A stretch of 36,940 nt of DNA. It comes from Candidatus Stahliibacteriota bacterium. Lineage in GTDB: Bacteria; Hydrothermota; Tepidihabitantia; SM23-42. Every line of letters starts with the position of its first letter. Positions within the stretch are counted from its first letter, which is position 1. The stretch spans positions 1-36,940 of the forward strand of contig JAUWLY010000001.1 of assembly GCA_030613445.1 (NCBI GenBank), in the 5' to 3' direction. Position numbers and translations under genes: made by a program. This document shows positions 29,829 through 36,940 of this stretch, piece by piece. The notes under the pieces are model-generated. The model did not search any database and had not been told where the DNA came from. It saw only the letters and a program-made list of their open reading frames with translations.

Positions 29829-31616
29829 ATGCATTGGCATGATGATGAATTAATAAGCGAGGAAGAGACACAGCCATCCAAGAAGAATTGGCGTATTATT
29901 AGTAAACTATTGCCCTATTTCAAAAAATACAAAATAAAAATTATAATCGCATCTGTCCTGCTTCTTTTCTCGACATTATTGACCTTGCTTGGACCCATTT
30001 TAATAAAACGTGTTATTGATATAGAAATCCCTCAAAAAAACATGCAGGGGTTATTAATAATTGCATTCATATATTTAGTAGTTCAATTATTTATTATCCT
30101 GGTTAGATATTTTCAAGAAATTGAGATTCAGAAAGTTGGCGAAAGAGCAATCGCTGACCTCAAATCTGATCTTTTCGAGCAACTACTTCATATACCTGTA
30201 GCACACTTTGACAAGAACCCGGTCGGCAGGTTGATTTCCAGGGTAGACAGTGATACTGAAACGCTTAAATTCCTCTTCTCACAAACGGCCGTTGTATTGA
30301 TCCAGAACATAGCGCTCATAATAGGGATGTCAATCGTGATGATGGTTGTTAATCTGCGTCTCTACCTTTTGATACTTTTCATGCTCCCCATATTCTTACT
30401 AATATTCTGGTGGTTTGAACGAAGTGTCCGACCGGTTTATCTGGCAGTAAGGAAAAAAGTTGCGGAAATAAATAGCTATATCATTGAAACTTTGCACGGA
30501 TTACCGATTGTACAAATTTTTCAGCAAGAAACGAATTTTCTTAAAAAAATCAACACATTAGGTAAAGAAAAATGTACGGTAGAAATAAAAGCGTTGTCCT
30601 ATTGGTATCGTATCTGGTGCTTTGTTGATCTCGGTGAAGTCATCGGCATCATCCTCGTACTTGGCATCGGCGGTATGTGGGCTTTACATGGAGCAATTAC
30701 CATCGGCACAATATTTCTATTTATCAGTTATATCACACGTCTCTTTGGACCGCTCCGCAGGTTGTCTGACCAGGTTAATGTTATTGAACGAGCATTTGCA
30801 TCAGCAGAACGTGTATTCCAGGTACTGGCGACAAAGCGTGAGGGAAAAGAACAAGAAAAAGAACTGGTAAAAAGCCTTAGAACACATATTACGTTTAAAG
30901 ACCTTAGCTTCTATTATGAGAATGAAAATTGGGTGCTGGAAAATTTAAATTTCAAGATAAAAAAGGGAGAACGTATCGCCCTGGTCGGTGAAACCGGCGG
31001 TGGTAAGACCTCTATTATCGCCCTCTTGTTAAAATTCTATGAACCTCAGAAAGGCACGATTTTGATCGATGATACCTGCATTTCCAAGATCAACCGGAAC
31101 TCGCTGCGTGCAATGATCGGTTTCGTTCCACAGGATGTAATTCTTTTCCCAGGCTCAATAATGGAGAATCTGCGTCTCTTTGACGAACAAATTTCCCCTC
31201 GCAAGGTCATTGAAGCGGCAACTCGAGCCTGTATCCATGATCGGATATGCAAACTACCGAAAAGCTATGATACAAACATCATTGAGCAGGGCGTAAATTT
31301 ATCTTTTGGCGAAAGACAACTATTATCTTATGCACGCGCACTCGTATTTGATCCGGATATCCTTATCCTTGATGAAGCAACCTCGTCAGTCGATCCTGAA
31401 AGTGAACGTTTAATACAGGTCGGAATGAAAGAACTTCTTAAAGATCGGACTGCAATTATCATCGCACACCGGCTTACCACGACACGTCTGGCTGATCGGG
31501 TTCTGGTTATCCATAAAGGTCAATTAATTGAACAGGGAACTCATGCAGAACTACTAAGTGCAGAAGGTTATTACCATAAACTATATAAATTGCAGTATCT
31601 GAGCGTGGTACGATGA
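29829..31616 (+). CDS. heterodimeric ABC exporter subunit 1 (catalytic Glu present)
   Basis: This gene encodes 595 residues in the half-transporter layout: six membrane helices (about 40-330) and then a nucleotide-binding domain. Walker A is GETGGGKTS near 385, the signature is LSFGERQ near 490 (F replaces the usual first G), Walker B is ILILDEATSSVD near 511 with the catalytic Glu, and the H-loop is AHRL near 545. The intracellular coupling loops have the usual AHFDKNPVGRLISRVDSDTE. The stop overlaps the start of the next gene (ATGA). Together they form a TM287/288- or BmrCD-like exporter of lipids, drugs or peptides. No substrate is indicated by the neighbours. The mRNA is predicted leaderless. 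Confidence 0.85.
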   Translation: MHWHDDELISEEETQPSKKNWRIISKLLPYFKKYKIKIIIASVLLLFSTLLTLLGPILIKRVIDIEIPQKNMQGLLIIAFIYLVVQLFIILVRYFQEIEIQKVGERAIADLKSDLFEQLLHIPVAHFDKNPVGRLISRVDSDTETLKFLFSQTAVVLIQNIALIIGMSIVMMVVNLRLYLLILFMLPIFLLIFWWFERSVRPVYLAVRKKVAEINSYIIETLHGLPIVQIFQQETNFLKKINTLGKEKCTVEIKALSYWYRIWCFVDLGEVIGIILVLGIGGMWALHGAITIGTIFLFISYITRLFGPLRRLSDQVNVIERAFASAERVFQVLATKREGKEQEKELVKSLRTHITFKDLSFYYENENWVLENLNFKIKKGERIALVGETGGGKTSIIALLLKFYEPQKGTILIDDTCISKINRNSLRAMIGFVPQDVILFPGSIMENLRLFDEQISPRKVIEAATRACIHDRICKLPKSYDTNIIEQGVNLSFGERQLLSYARALVFDPDILILDEATSSVDPESERLIQVGMKELLKDRTAIIIAHRLTTTRLADRVLVIHKGQLIEQGTHAELLSAEGYYHKLYKLQYLSVVR

Positions 31617-33331
31617 AATCAATAAGCGCATTTTGGAAAAAGAAAAAGCTCTGGCTATTATTCCTGATTTCTTTTACCCTGGTAAAGACTATTATTGTCC
31701 TGCTGTTCCCATACATTCTAAAAGATATAATCGATGGAATAGAAAAGGGGTTTGCTGAACAAAAGCTTCTCCACTTTGTTCTGCTACTCGGTGTTCTCGG
31801 TGTATTCCGTGCTTTATTCAGTACCCTCCTCCCGTACTCGCGCGGCAGACTGAATGAAATATTCTTGGTCGAGGAAAGAACCAGTCTTTTCTCAAAAATC
31901 CTCAGCAAAGGGCATTCTTTTACCAACCGCTTTCCTGCCGGCGATGTGTTACAGCGACTTGATCATGATTTAAGTGAATTATCCTGGTTTGCCTGCTCCG
32001 GGATATTCCGTCCGGTCGTCGCAGTAATTACCGTGCTCGTCGCGCTTGTTTTTATGGTTGATATTAACCTCTGGCTTACTGTGCTTGCTGTATTGCCATC
32101 AACCCTGGCAATTTTTAGCTGGTTAAAGATAAGCCCGTATGAATATAGATACTATCATTCCTGGCGTGATAAAATGGCAAAAGTAAATAATTATCTCCAA
32201 TCCAGTTTTTCAGGAATTAAATTGGTAAAATCATATACAATGGAAAAGAAAAACCATAGGCAATTCAAGAACATCCTGGTAAACAGAATTGAGGCCGCTT
32301 TTAAAGTCATAAAAATCGAGACCCTGATTCACACACTCTTTACCGCAATTGAAGAAATTGGTATTGTCTTTATCTTGCTCTTTGGCGGTATTTTTATCAT
32401 GAGAGGTAATATTACGATCGGTGAATTTATTGCCTTCAATGCATACATAATTATTCTGCTCGACCCGATGATCACGATCGGTCACTTCTTCGTCTCGAAG
32501 AAACGAGCCGAAGTCCAGAACGAACGTCTTGAAGAAGTAAAAGACTATTCGGTTGATATCGAAGATAAGGGGAAAGTGAAAAATATAGTGGTCGAAGATA
32601 TCAGCATGAGCAATGTTTCATTCAAATACTCAAAGGACGTCCCGCTGATTCTAAAGGGAATTAATTTAAGAATTCCAATAACCAAAAAAATCGGTTTGGC
32701 CGGGACCGTTGGCTCAGGTAAGACCACGCTCATAAATATACTGATGAGAACAATCGATCCCACAGAAGGTGAAGTGAAAATAGGTACATTCAATATTAAA
32801 GAAATTTCACTTGAAAAGTTGCGGGCACTATATGGTTACGTTCCTCAGGAATCATCATTATTTTCTGACACAATCGGTAATAATATTCTTTTTGGCAGAA
32901 AATGCAGTGCAGCCGAGTTATCTCGCGTCATAAAACTTGCCCAGCTGGCAGATTTTATTAAAAGGCAACCCAAGGGATTGGATGAGTTGATTGGTGAAAA
33001 GGGATTGAAACTTTCTGGTGGTGAGAAACAAAGAATCGCGATTGCCCGGGCAATCCTAAAAAAACCAAAAATTCTTATCCTTGACGATGCAACATCCAAT
33101 CTCGATGCTGAGACTGAGAGAGAACTGGTCAATCAGTTGTCAGCAACGCCTGATACGACACTGATTATTATCTCACATCGGCTCTCTATTCTTTCGGTTT
33201 GTGATTATATTTATACAATAGATAATGGCGTGATCGTGGAACAAGGAACACATGACGCATTGCTCAAGAAAAAAGGTCTCTATTGTAGATTATATCAACA
33301 TCAACTCATAGAAGAAGAACTAAAAAAATAG
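31613..33331 (+). CDS. heterodimeric ABC exporter subunit 2 (degenerate Walker B)
   Basis: This gene encodes 572 residues: six membrane helices and then a nucleotide-binding domain. Walker A is GTVGSGKTT near 364, the signature is LSGGEKQ near 466 (canonical), Walker B is ILILDDATSNLD near 486 with Asp where the catalytic Glu should be, and the H-loop is SHRL near 521. The partner has the opposite pattern (Glu present, deviant signature). The heterodimer therefore has one consensus site (partner Walker A/B with this signature) and one degenerate site, the same distribution as in TM287/288. It is translationally coupled to subunit 1. It ends 14 nt before the convergent Kelch gene, leaving little room for a terminator. 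Confidence 0.85.
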   Translation: MKSISAFWKKKKLWLLFLISFTLVKTIIVLLFPYILKDIIDGIEKGFAEQKLLHFVLLLGVLGVFRALFSTLLPYSRGRLNEIFLVEERTSLFSKILSKGHSFTNRFPAGDVLQRLDHDLSELSWFACSGIFRPVVAVITVLVALVFMVDINLWLTVLAVLPSTLAIFSWLKISPYEYRYYHSWRDKMAKVNNYLQSSFSGIKLVKSYTMEKKNHRQFKNILVNRIEAAFKVIKIETLIHTLFTAIEEIGIVFILLFGGIFIMRGNITIGEFIAFNAYIIILLDPMITIGHFFVSKKRAEVQNERLEEVKDYSVDIEDKGKVKNIVVEDISMSNVSFKYSKDVPLILKGINLRIPITKKIGLAGTVGSGKTTLINILMRTIDPTEGEVKIGTFNIKEISLEKLRALYGYVPQESSLFSDTIGNNILFGRKCSAAELSRVIKLAQLADFIKRQPKGLDELIGEKGLKLSGGEKQRIAIARAILKKPKILILDDATSNLDAETERELVNQLSATPDTTLIIISHRLSILSVCDYIYTIDNGVIVEQGTHDALLKKKGLYCRLYQHQLIEEELKK

Positions 33332-33345
33332 ATTACACAGATTAC

Positions 33346-34509
33346 CTATTTGACTTTAATTACCTTCTTTGACAGTTTACCATCAATTTCAATGAAATAA
33401 ATTCCTGGAGAAAGACGTGCGGCATCGACTTCACGCCCGGTGATGTCGAAAATGCGGCAGGTTTTATCCTCTGACAGATGTAATGGACCAGTAAGAATCG
33501 TCGGGATGATGTATTTGCTCGACACAATGTCCTGTTTCTCCTGCTCAATTCCAGTTACCACCTGTCCTTCCTCGTTAATTGCACAAACGTTGGATGGCCA
33601 CCCACCGATCGCGTAGAGGTTGGTGCCCACGACACCAATATCAAGTTCCCGCCGCGCAAAAAGCATAGGATTTTCAGTAAACCAAGTATCCCCCACTGGA
33701 TCATAGACCTCCACAATATTTACTTCAGCCCTTATGGCGTTGCCCAGTTTCCCACATGCAAGGTCTGAGCCATTCAATCCACCACACACATACATCTGTC
33801 CATTAACGACACTCGCTTCTGGATGATAACGGGTTGTGGGGATATTTGCCTTCACCTGCCAGGGTGTACCTCCAACCGTATCGGCTGCTGGTTCATATTC
33901 CCATGTTTCTGTAAAATTACCACTGGACCCGCGCCCAGCTGCAACATAAATCTTACCACCTATTACCTCTGATGCGAAGAAAAAACGATTTGATTGCATA
34001 GGTGTTTTATATGACCATGTATTGGATGTAGTGTCATATTCCTCAACAATGGTACCATTGGCATGAAATCCACCGATCGCGTATATTTTTCCATCCACAA
34101 CCTCTGCACCGAGACCATCCCTACCAACTTGCAGGGGTGCCGCGGATGACCATGAGTCGCTCGCAGGATCATATATTTCAACTGTGTTATGTGTGGTGTT
34201 GGAGCTACTCCACCCACCAATTGCATATATTTTATTATCCAAAACACACACGGCGAGAAACCCACGCGGTGTTGGCATAGGAGATTTATTGATCCACGTA
34301 TTAGACACTGGATCGTATGCTTCTACCACACCGGTTGCAGTATTTGGCAGACCACCTGTCCAACCGCCTATGCAGTAAACAGTATCATTAACCACGCCAA
34401 TGCCCAGGCCATCCCGTCCAGTCGGCATATCTGTCTTTTGCGTCCATTGTATTGTTCCTGTCAATGAGACAACGAACAGAAACAACAATAACGTTATTCT
34501 AGTCTTCAT
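33346..34509 (-). CDS. secreted Kelch-repeat beta-propeller with short sorting domain
   Basis: From ATG 34509 (GGGGAGG upstream) this gene encodes 387 residues. The signal peptide is MKTRITLLLFLFVVSLTG. About six Kelch repeats of ~48 residues follow, with the pattern MPTGRDGLGIGVVNDTVYCI GGW....VEAYDPVSNTW and its repeats (KIYAIGGW; EIYDPASDSW; KIYAIGGF; EEYDTTSNTW). The tail is the same short sorting domain as in the C45 paralogues (GPLHLSEDKTCRIFDITGRE; PGIYFIEIDG; KKVIKVK). Kelch propellers bind proteins or glycans; here a surface or secreted role is implied. An upstream ATG at 34530 lies before the ribosome site and is not used. Confidence 0.85.
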   Translation of the reverse strand: MKTRITLLLFLFVVSLTGTIQWTQKTDMPTGRDGLGIGVVNDTVYCIGGWTGGLPNTATGVVEAYDPVSNTWINKSPMPTPRGFLAVCVLDNKIYAIGGWSSSNTTHNTVEIYDPASDSWSSAAPLQVGRDGLGAEVVDGKIYAIGGFHANGTIVEEYDTTSNTWSYKTPMQSNRFFFASEVIGGKIYVAAGRGSSGNFTETWEYEPAADTVGGTPWQVKANIPTTRYHPEASVVNGQMYVCGGLNGSDLACGKLGNAIRAEVNIVEVYDPVGDTWFTENPMLFARRELDIGVVGTNLYAIGGWPSNVCAINEEGQVVTGIEQEKQDIVSSKYIIPTILTGPLHLSEDKTCRIFDITGREVDAARLSPGIYFIEIDGKLSKKVIKVK

Positions 34510-34535
34510 AAATCCTCCCCTTCTTAACATAGAAT

Positions 34536-34563
34536 AGTTTAAAGAAAATGGTGATTAAGTCAA
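34536..34563 (-). promoter_or_regulatory. promoter of the Kelch gene
   Basis: TTGACT at 34558-34563 and the weaker TAAACT at 34536-34541 are 16 bp apart. Confidence 0.45.
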
Positions 34564-34631
34564 GATAATGGATACTAGACCAGAGAGATTCCAGTCCATT
34601 ACACATCGTGTAACGAGACCAGGGATGCTAG

Positions 34632-34711
34632 ACAAGATAGATGCTTGATACTAGATACTTGATGCTAGAAAAGAATAGTAATTGAGTAATTAAGTAACTG
34701 AGTGATTATTT
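34632..34711. repeat. longest 8-nt quasi-periodic tract (ten units)
   Basis: Ten consecutive 8-nt units run without an indel, changing gradually from GATGCTTG- and ATACTAGA-type units to AATTGAGT, AATTAAGT and AACTGAGT. Confidence 0.75.
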
Positions 34712-34772
34712 CACCCCTCACCCATAACAACAGATGTTAGATACGAGATTCTTGATACTAGTAAAAGAAGTG

Positions 34773-34825
34773 GATTCCCCAGCTTCTATGAAATGGAGAC
34801 TGGGAGAAACGGAGAAGTGGAGTCC
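34773..34825. repeat. 8-nt quasi-periodic tract, AGAAACGG type
   Basis: Units such as AGAAACGG and AGAAGTGG, in register, match the family at 3917-3960 on the other strand. The tract is inserted between GGATTCCCC and GGAATGACAG, the two halves of a palindromic element seen intact elsewhere. Confidence 0.65.
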
Positions 34826-35028
34826 TGCCCGGAATGACAGAGAAAAAGGAACTGGATCCCCCGATCAAGTCGGAGGATGACAACGATATTATAGATCCCC
34901 CTGATCCCTTCGACATTTAACTCAGGACTACAGCAAGCCGTGGGATGACCCCATACGATTAACATCCTACGGGTTTCTCGTTACACTCGAGATGTTCGAT
35001 CTCTCACTAGATTCATCTCGCTGCCCTC

Positions 35029-35168
35029 GATATCTTCGACGAGACTTACAGCCTCTCGCTACACTCGAGATTTACAACAGGCGGGATAAATCTTCTTAGT
35101 CTATCTCCGATACACCGGTACGCCGTTACTCCGATACTGCCCTTTCAAGGTGAACACCTGGCACTCAC
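35029..35168. repeat. 140-bp direct repeat, copy C
   Basis: This is the match of 27939-28078. It includes the ATCTCCGA/TACTCCGA 8-nt-periodic core from about 35103. Confidence 0.85.
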
Positions 35169-35187
35169 TGTTAATGACTGTTATATT

Positions 35188-36940
35188 CTATTTGGATTTT
35201 TTTTCGAGTGCTTTTGCTTTTTTATTGTACAAAGCGGCGAGTTTGGTTTCGCCGATGTCTTGGAGTATTTCTGAATACTCTTCATAATTTTTGTTCAATA
35301 ATATAACCCGATCAAGTTCAGTCATTAACTTAACTGCCTGTTCCATATATTCCTCAGCTTTTTGAAGATCTTGCATCATTGCATATATTTTTGCATACGC
35401 AAACGCGCAATCAGCCATGCCTGCTTTATTGCCGATCTCGTTTGCCAAGGACCAACCTTTATTTAGATAATCTAATGTTTTATCAAAAGACTCGCCTTTC
35501 AAACGCTTGACATTCGCAAGATGGTTGTAGGCAGTCGTTAGCAGTTGTTTATTGCCCAGTTCCTTGAAGATCTTCACTGCACGCAGCAGGTGTTCTTCGG
35601 CTTTATCGAGTTCTTTCGTATGAATGTACAAAACAGCCAGATTGCCAAGAGCAGTGCTGGTACCTGTTTTGTCACCAATGTTCTCACTGATCCTGAGGTA
35701 TTTGTGGAAATATTCATGTGCTTTATCGTTTTCATCTTTGCCCATGTAGAATTTAGCCAGGTTGCTATATGCCATACCTTCGCCGCGTTTATCTCCGATC
35801 TCCAGACTGATACGTAATGCTTTCAGATGAAAATCTAGTGCTTTTTGCGACTTATCTTGATATGAATACATGATACCAAGATTATTACAGGTGTGACCTA
35901 TATTTTTCTTGTCACCGATCTGTTCAAGGATAGCCAGGCTTTGCTCGTTCAGATCGATCGCTTTTTTGGAATCACCTTTCATGTGATATACAATGCCCAA
36001 AAGATAGGTAACATTACCGATAAACCGTTTGTCATTCAGCTCTTCAAGAAGAATTTTGCTTTGTTTGTACATCTCAATTGCTTTGTCATAATCGCCATGG
36101 TTGCGAAAGATCCCACCAAGGCTGATATTTGCAGTAGCCCTGATTTTCTTCACACGATCATTAATACCGACTTTTTCGGCTATGCCCAGAGCTTTTTCAA
36201 TTGCCTGCTGTGCATCAGCTATAGCACCCTGTACCTCATAGATTGCACCGCGCACTAAATATATCTCAGCCTGTTCAATAAGCATGTCATCTGAATCCCC
36301 AGATAATTTTATTAAAGCTTTATCAAGTATGTCAAGCGCATCAGTGAACTTGCTCTGGTGCCAGTAAACTCTCGCTGTTTTGCGCTGTGCCCGTACACGT
36401 ACGATCATATCCTTGCTCTGTTTAGTTACTGATGCATATGATTCGATCGCCCCATCATAGTCACCGCGTATTGCATGAATATCACCCAAAGCTTCATAGG
36501 CCTTCAGCTGAATCCATTTATGTTGATCAGTTGCTTCAGCAAAACCGTTGATAACAGAAACGACCTTTTCGAAATATTTGATCGCTTCTTCATTAGCATA
36601 CCGCTCTTTAGCATGGAAACCTGCTTTTTCCAGCCATTCGATAGCCTTATCCTGGTCATTACTATTTGTGTAATGGTGAGCAAGGAGTTCGGTGAATTCA
36701 TCTATCCGTTCTGATAATAATTCCTCAACGAGTTCTGCAACCTGACCGTGTAATTGTCGACGGTTTTTCTTGGGCAGACTATTATATGCAACCTCCTGGA
36801 CCATCGGGTGTTTAAAAATGTACTCCAGCTCCGGTTCTTTTGCTAATAAACGAATGTATTCCAGCTCTTCAAGGGTTGCTAGGTGAACACTCATCATTAA
36901 ACTCTCGACTTTGGTCAAGCGCTCGAGCAAAGGTGCAAGG
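35188..36940 (-). CDS. C-terminal TPR region of a large AAA/cyclase-type regulator (partial)
   Basis: The frame is open to the window edge, so the N-terminus is missing; about 584 residues are visible. The first ~80 residues match the end of a STAND/AAA ATPase module as found in adenylate-cyclase-AAA-TPR or LuxR-type regulators (YIFKHPMVQEVAYNSLPKKN, RRQLHGQVAELVEELL, ELLAHHYTNSNDQDKAIEWL). After this come about eleven tetratricopeptide repeats of 40 residues (GDYDGAIESYASVTKQSKD; GNVTYLLGIVYHMKGDSKKA; GHTCNNLGIMYSYQDKSQKA) of the LGN/Rapsyn style. It is probably a cytoplasmic signal-response protein whose TPR array binds a partner. The missing part should hold a P-loop ATPase and perhaps a cyclase or kinase domain. 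Confidence 0.8.
   Translation of the reverse strand, partial: LAPLLERLTKVESLMMSVHLATLEELEYIRLLAKEPELEYIFKHPMVQEVAYNSLPKKNRRQLHGQVAELVEELLSERIDEFTELLAHHYTNSNDQDKAIEWLEKAGFHAKERYANEEAIKYFEKVVSVINGFAEATDQHKWIQLKAYEALGDIHAIRGDYDGAIESYASVTKQSKDMIVRVRAQRKTARVYWHQSKFTDALDILDKALIKLSGDSDDMLIEQAEIYLVRGAIYEVQGAIADAQQAIEKALGIAEKVGINDRVKKIRATANISLGGIFRNHGDYDKAIEMYKQSKILLEELNDKRFIGNVTYLLGIVYHMKGDSKKAIDLNEQSLAILEQIGDKKNIGHTCNNLGIMYSYQDKSQKALDFHLKALRISLEIGDKRGEGMAYSNLAKFYMGKDENDKAHEYFHKYLRISENIGDKTGTSTALGNLAVLYIHTKELDKAEEHLLRAVKIFKELGNKQLLTTAYNHLANVKRLKGESFDKTLDYLNKGWSLANEIGNKAGMADCAFAYAKIYAMMQDLQKAEEYMEQAVKLMTELDRVILLNKNYEEYSEILQDIGETKLAALYNKKAKALEKKSK

Larger units (their letters stand above)
34564..35187. 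other. intergenic repeat region
   Basis: There is no gene in about 0.6 kb. In order: TAGATACT/TAATTGAG tracts (34632-34711), another TAGATACT tract (34732-34770), an AGAAACGG-type tract (34773-34825), GGAATGACAG palindrome remnants, a copy of the 15172-15228 element (34897-34948), a partial CCCATA...TACGGG element, and the 140-bp repeat copy C. Confidence 0.65.

Noticed and set aside
34632..34711. Possible CRISPR or spacer array in the periodic tracts
   Set aside because: The period is 8 nt with no constant repeat plus variable spacer, and no cas genes are present.

Overview
The window looks like a chromosomal segment of an uncultured bacterium of the Fibrobacterota-Chlorobiota-Bacteroidota type or a neighbouring candidate phylum; WOR-3/Stahlbacteria would fit, but this is inferred from gene style and not proven. 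The basis is moderately AT-rich DNA, at least seven secreted proteins that end in a type IX-secretion-like (Por) C-terminal sorting domain, a TonB-receptor-like outer membrane protein, and secreted beta-propellers, each usually transcribed alone. Most isolated genes follow a promoter close to the sigma-70 consensus, usually TTGACW, 16 bp, TATAAT. TGA is an ordinary stop codon here. I found no rRNA, tRNA, CRISPR array or transposase gene.

Layout. 1-4 kb (minus strand): secreted repeat proteins with sorting domains and a small zinc-ribbon/DUF2007 protein. 4-8.3 kb (minus strand): a defence-like patch. It holds a PD-(D/E)XK nuclease-like gene with a HEPN gene, a TIR-domain gene followed by a truncated partner, an HNH nuclease-like gene with a very basic small protein, a remnant of a winged-helix gene, and two copies of a 28-residue membrane micro-ORF carried on a 137-bp direct repeat. 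8.3-10.8 kb (minus strand): a secreted protein with a pseudopilin-like C-terminus, then a compact hicA-hicB-secB operon, which is a toxin-antitoxin-chaperone (TAC) system with a consensus promoter and a perfect palindromic operator. 11.4-19.4 kb (plus strand): an outer membrane receptor-like protein, a zinc-ribbon CPBP membrane protease, an LVIVD beta-propeller and two small exported proteins. 19.5-23.5 kb (minus strand): two tandem 651-residue paralogues combining an adhesin-like domain, a C45-type Ntn hydrolase and a sorting domain. 23.8-26.3 kb (plus strand): a coiled-coil exported protein and a DUF1566 protein. 26.5-29.4 kb (minus strand): a receiver-like protein, an ORF6N gene broken by one TGA, and an intact ORF6N gene coupled to an unknown exported protein. 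29.8-33.3 kb (plus strand): a heterodimeric ABC exporter. 33.3-34.5 kb (minus strand): a Kelch propeller. 35.2 kb to the end (minus strand): the C-terminal TPR part of a large AAA/cyclase-type regulator that runs off the window.

The intergenic DNA is the strangest part. Much of it is built from degenerate tracts with an exact 8-nt period, in several sequence families. These are mixed with palindromes (CCCGTA...TACGGG and GATTCCCC...GGGGAATGAC types), a GGTTTGACCCCAT motif and 107-140 bp direct repeats. Some of these elements form the 3' ends of genes, and one palindrome lies in frame inside a sorting-domain coding region.

The most interesting items are the hicA-hicB-secB operon with its operator, the 8-nt-periodic intergenic tracts, the duplicated membrane micro-ORF, the hairpin leader shared by the two ORF6N genes, and several apparently leaderless starts placed right behind consensus promoters.
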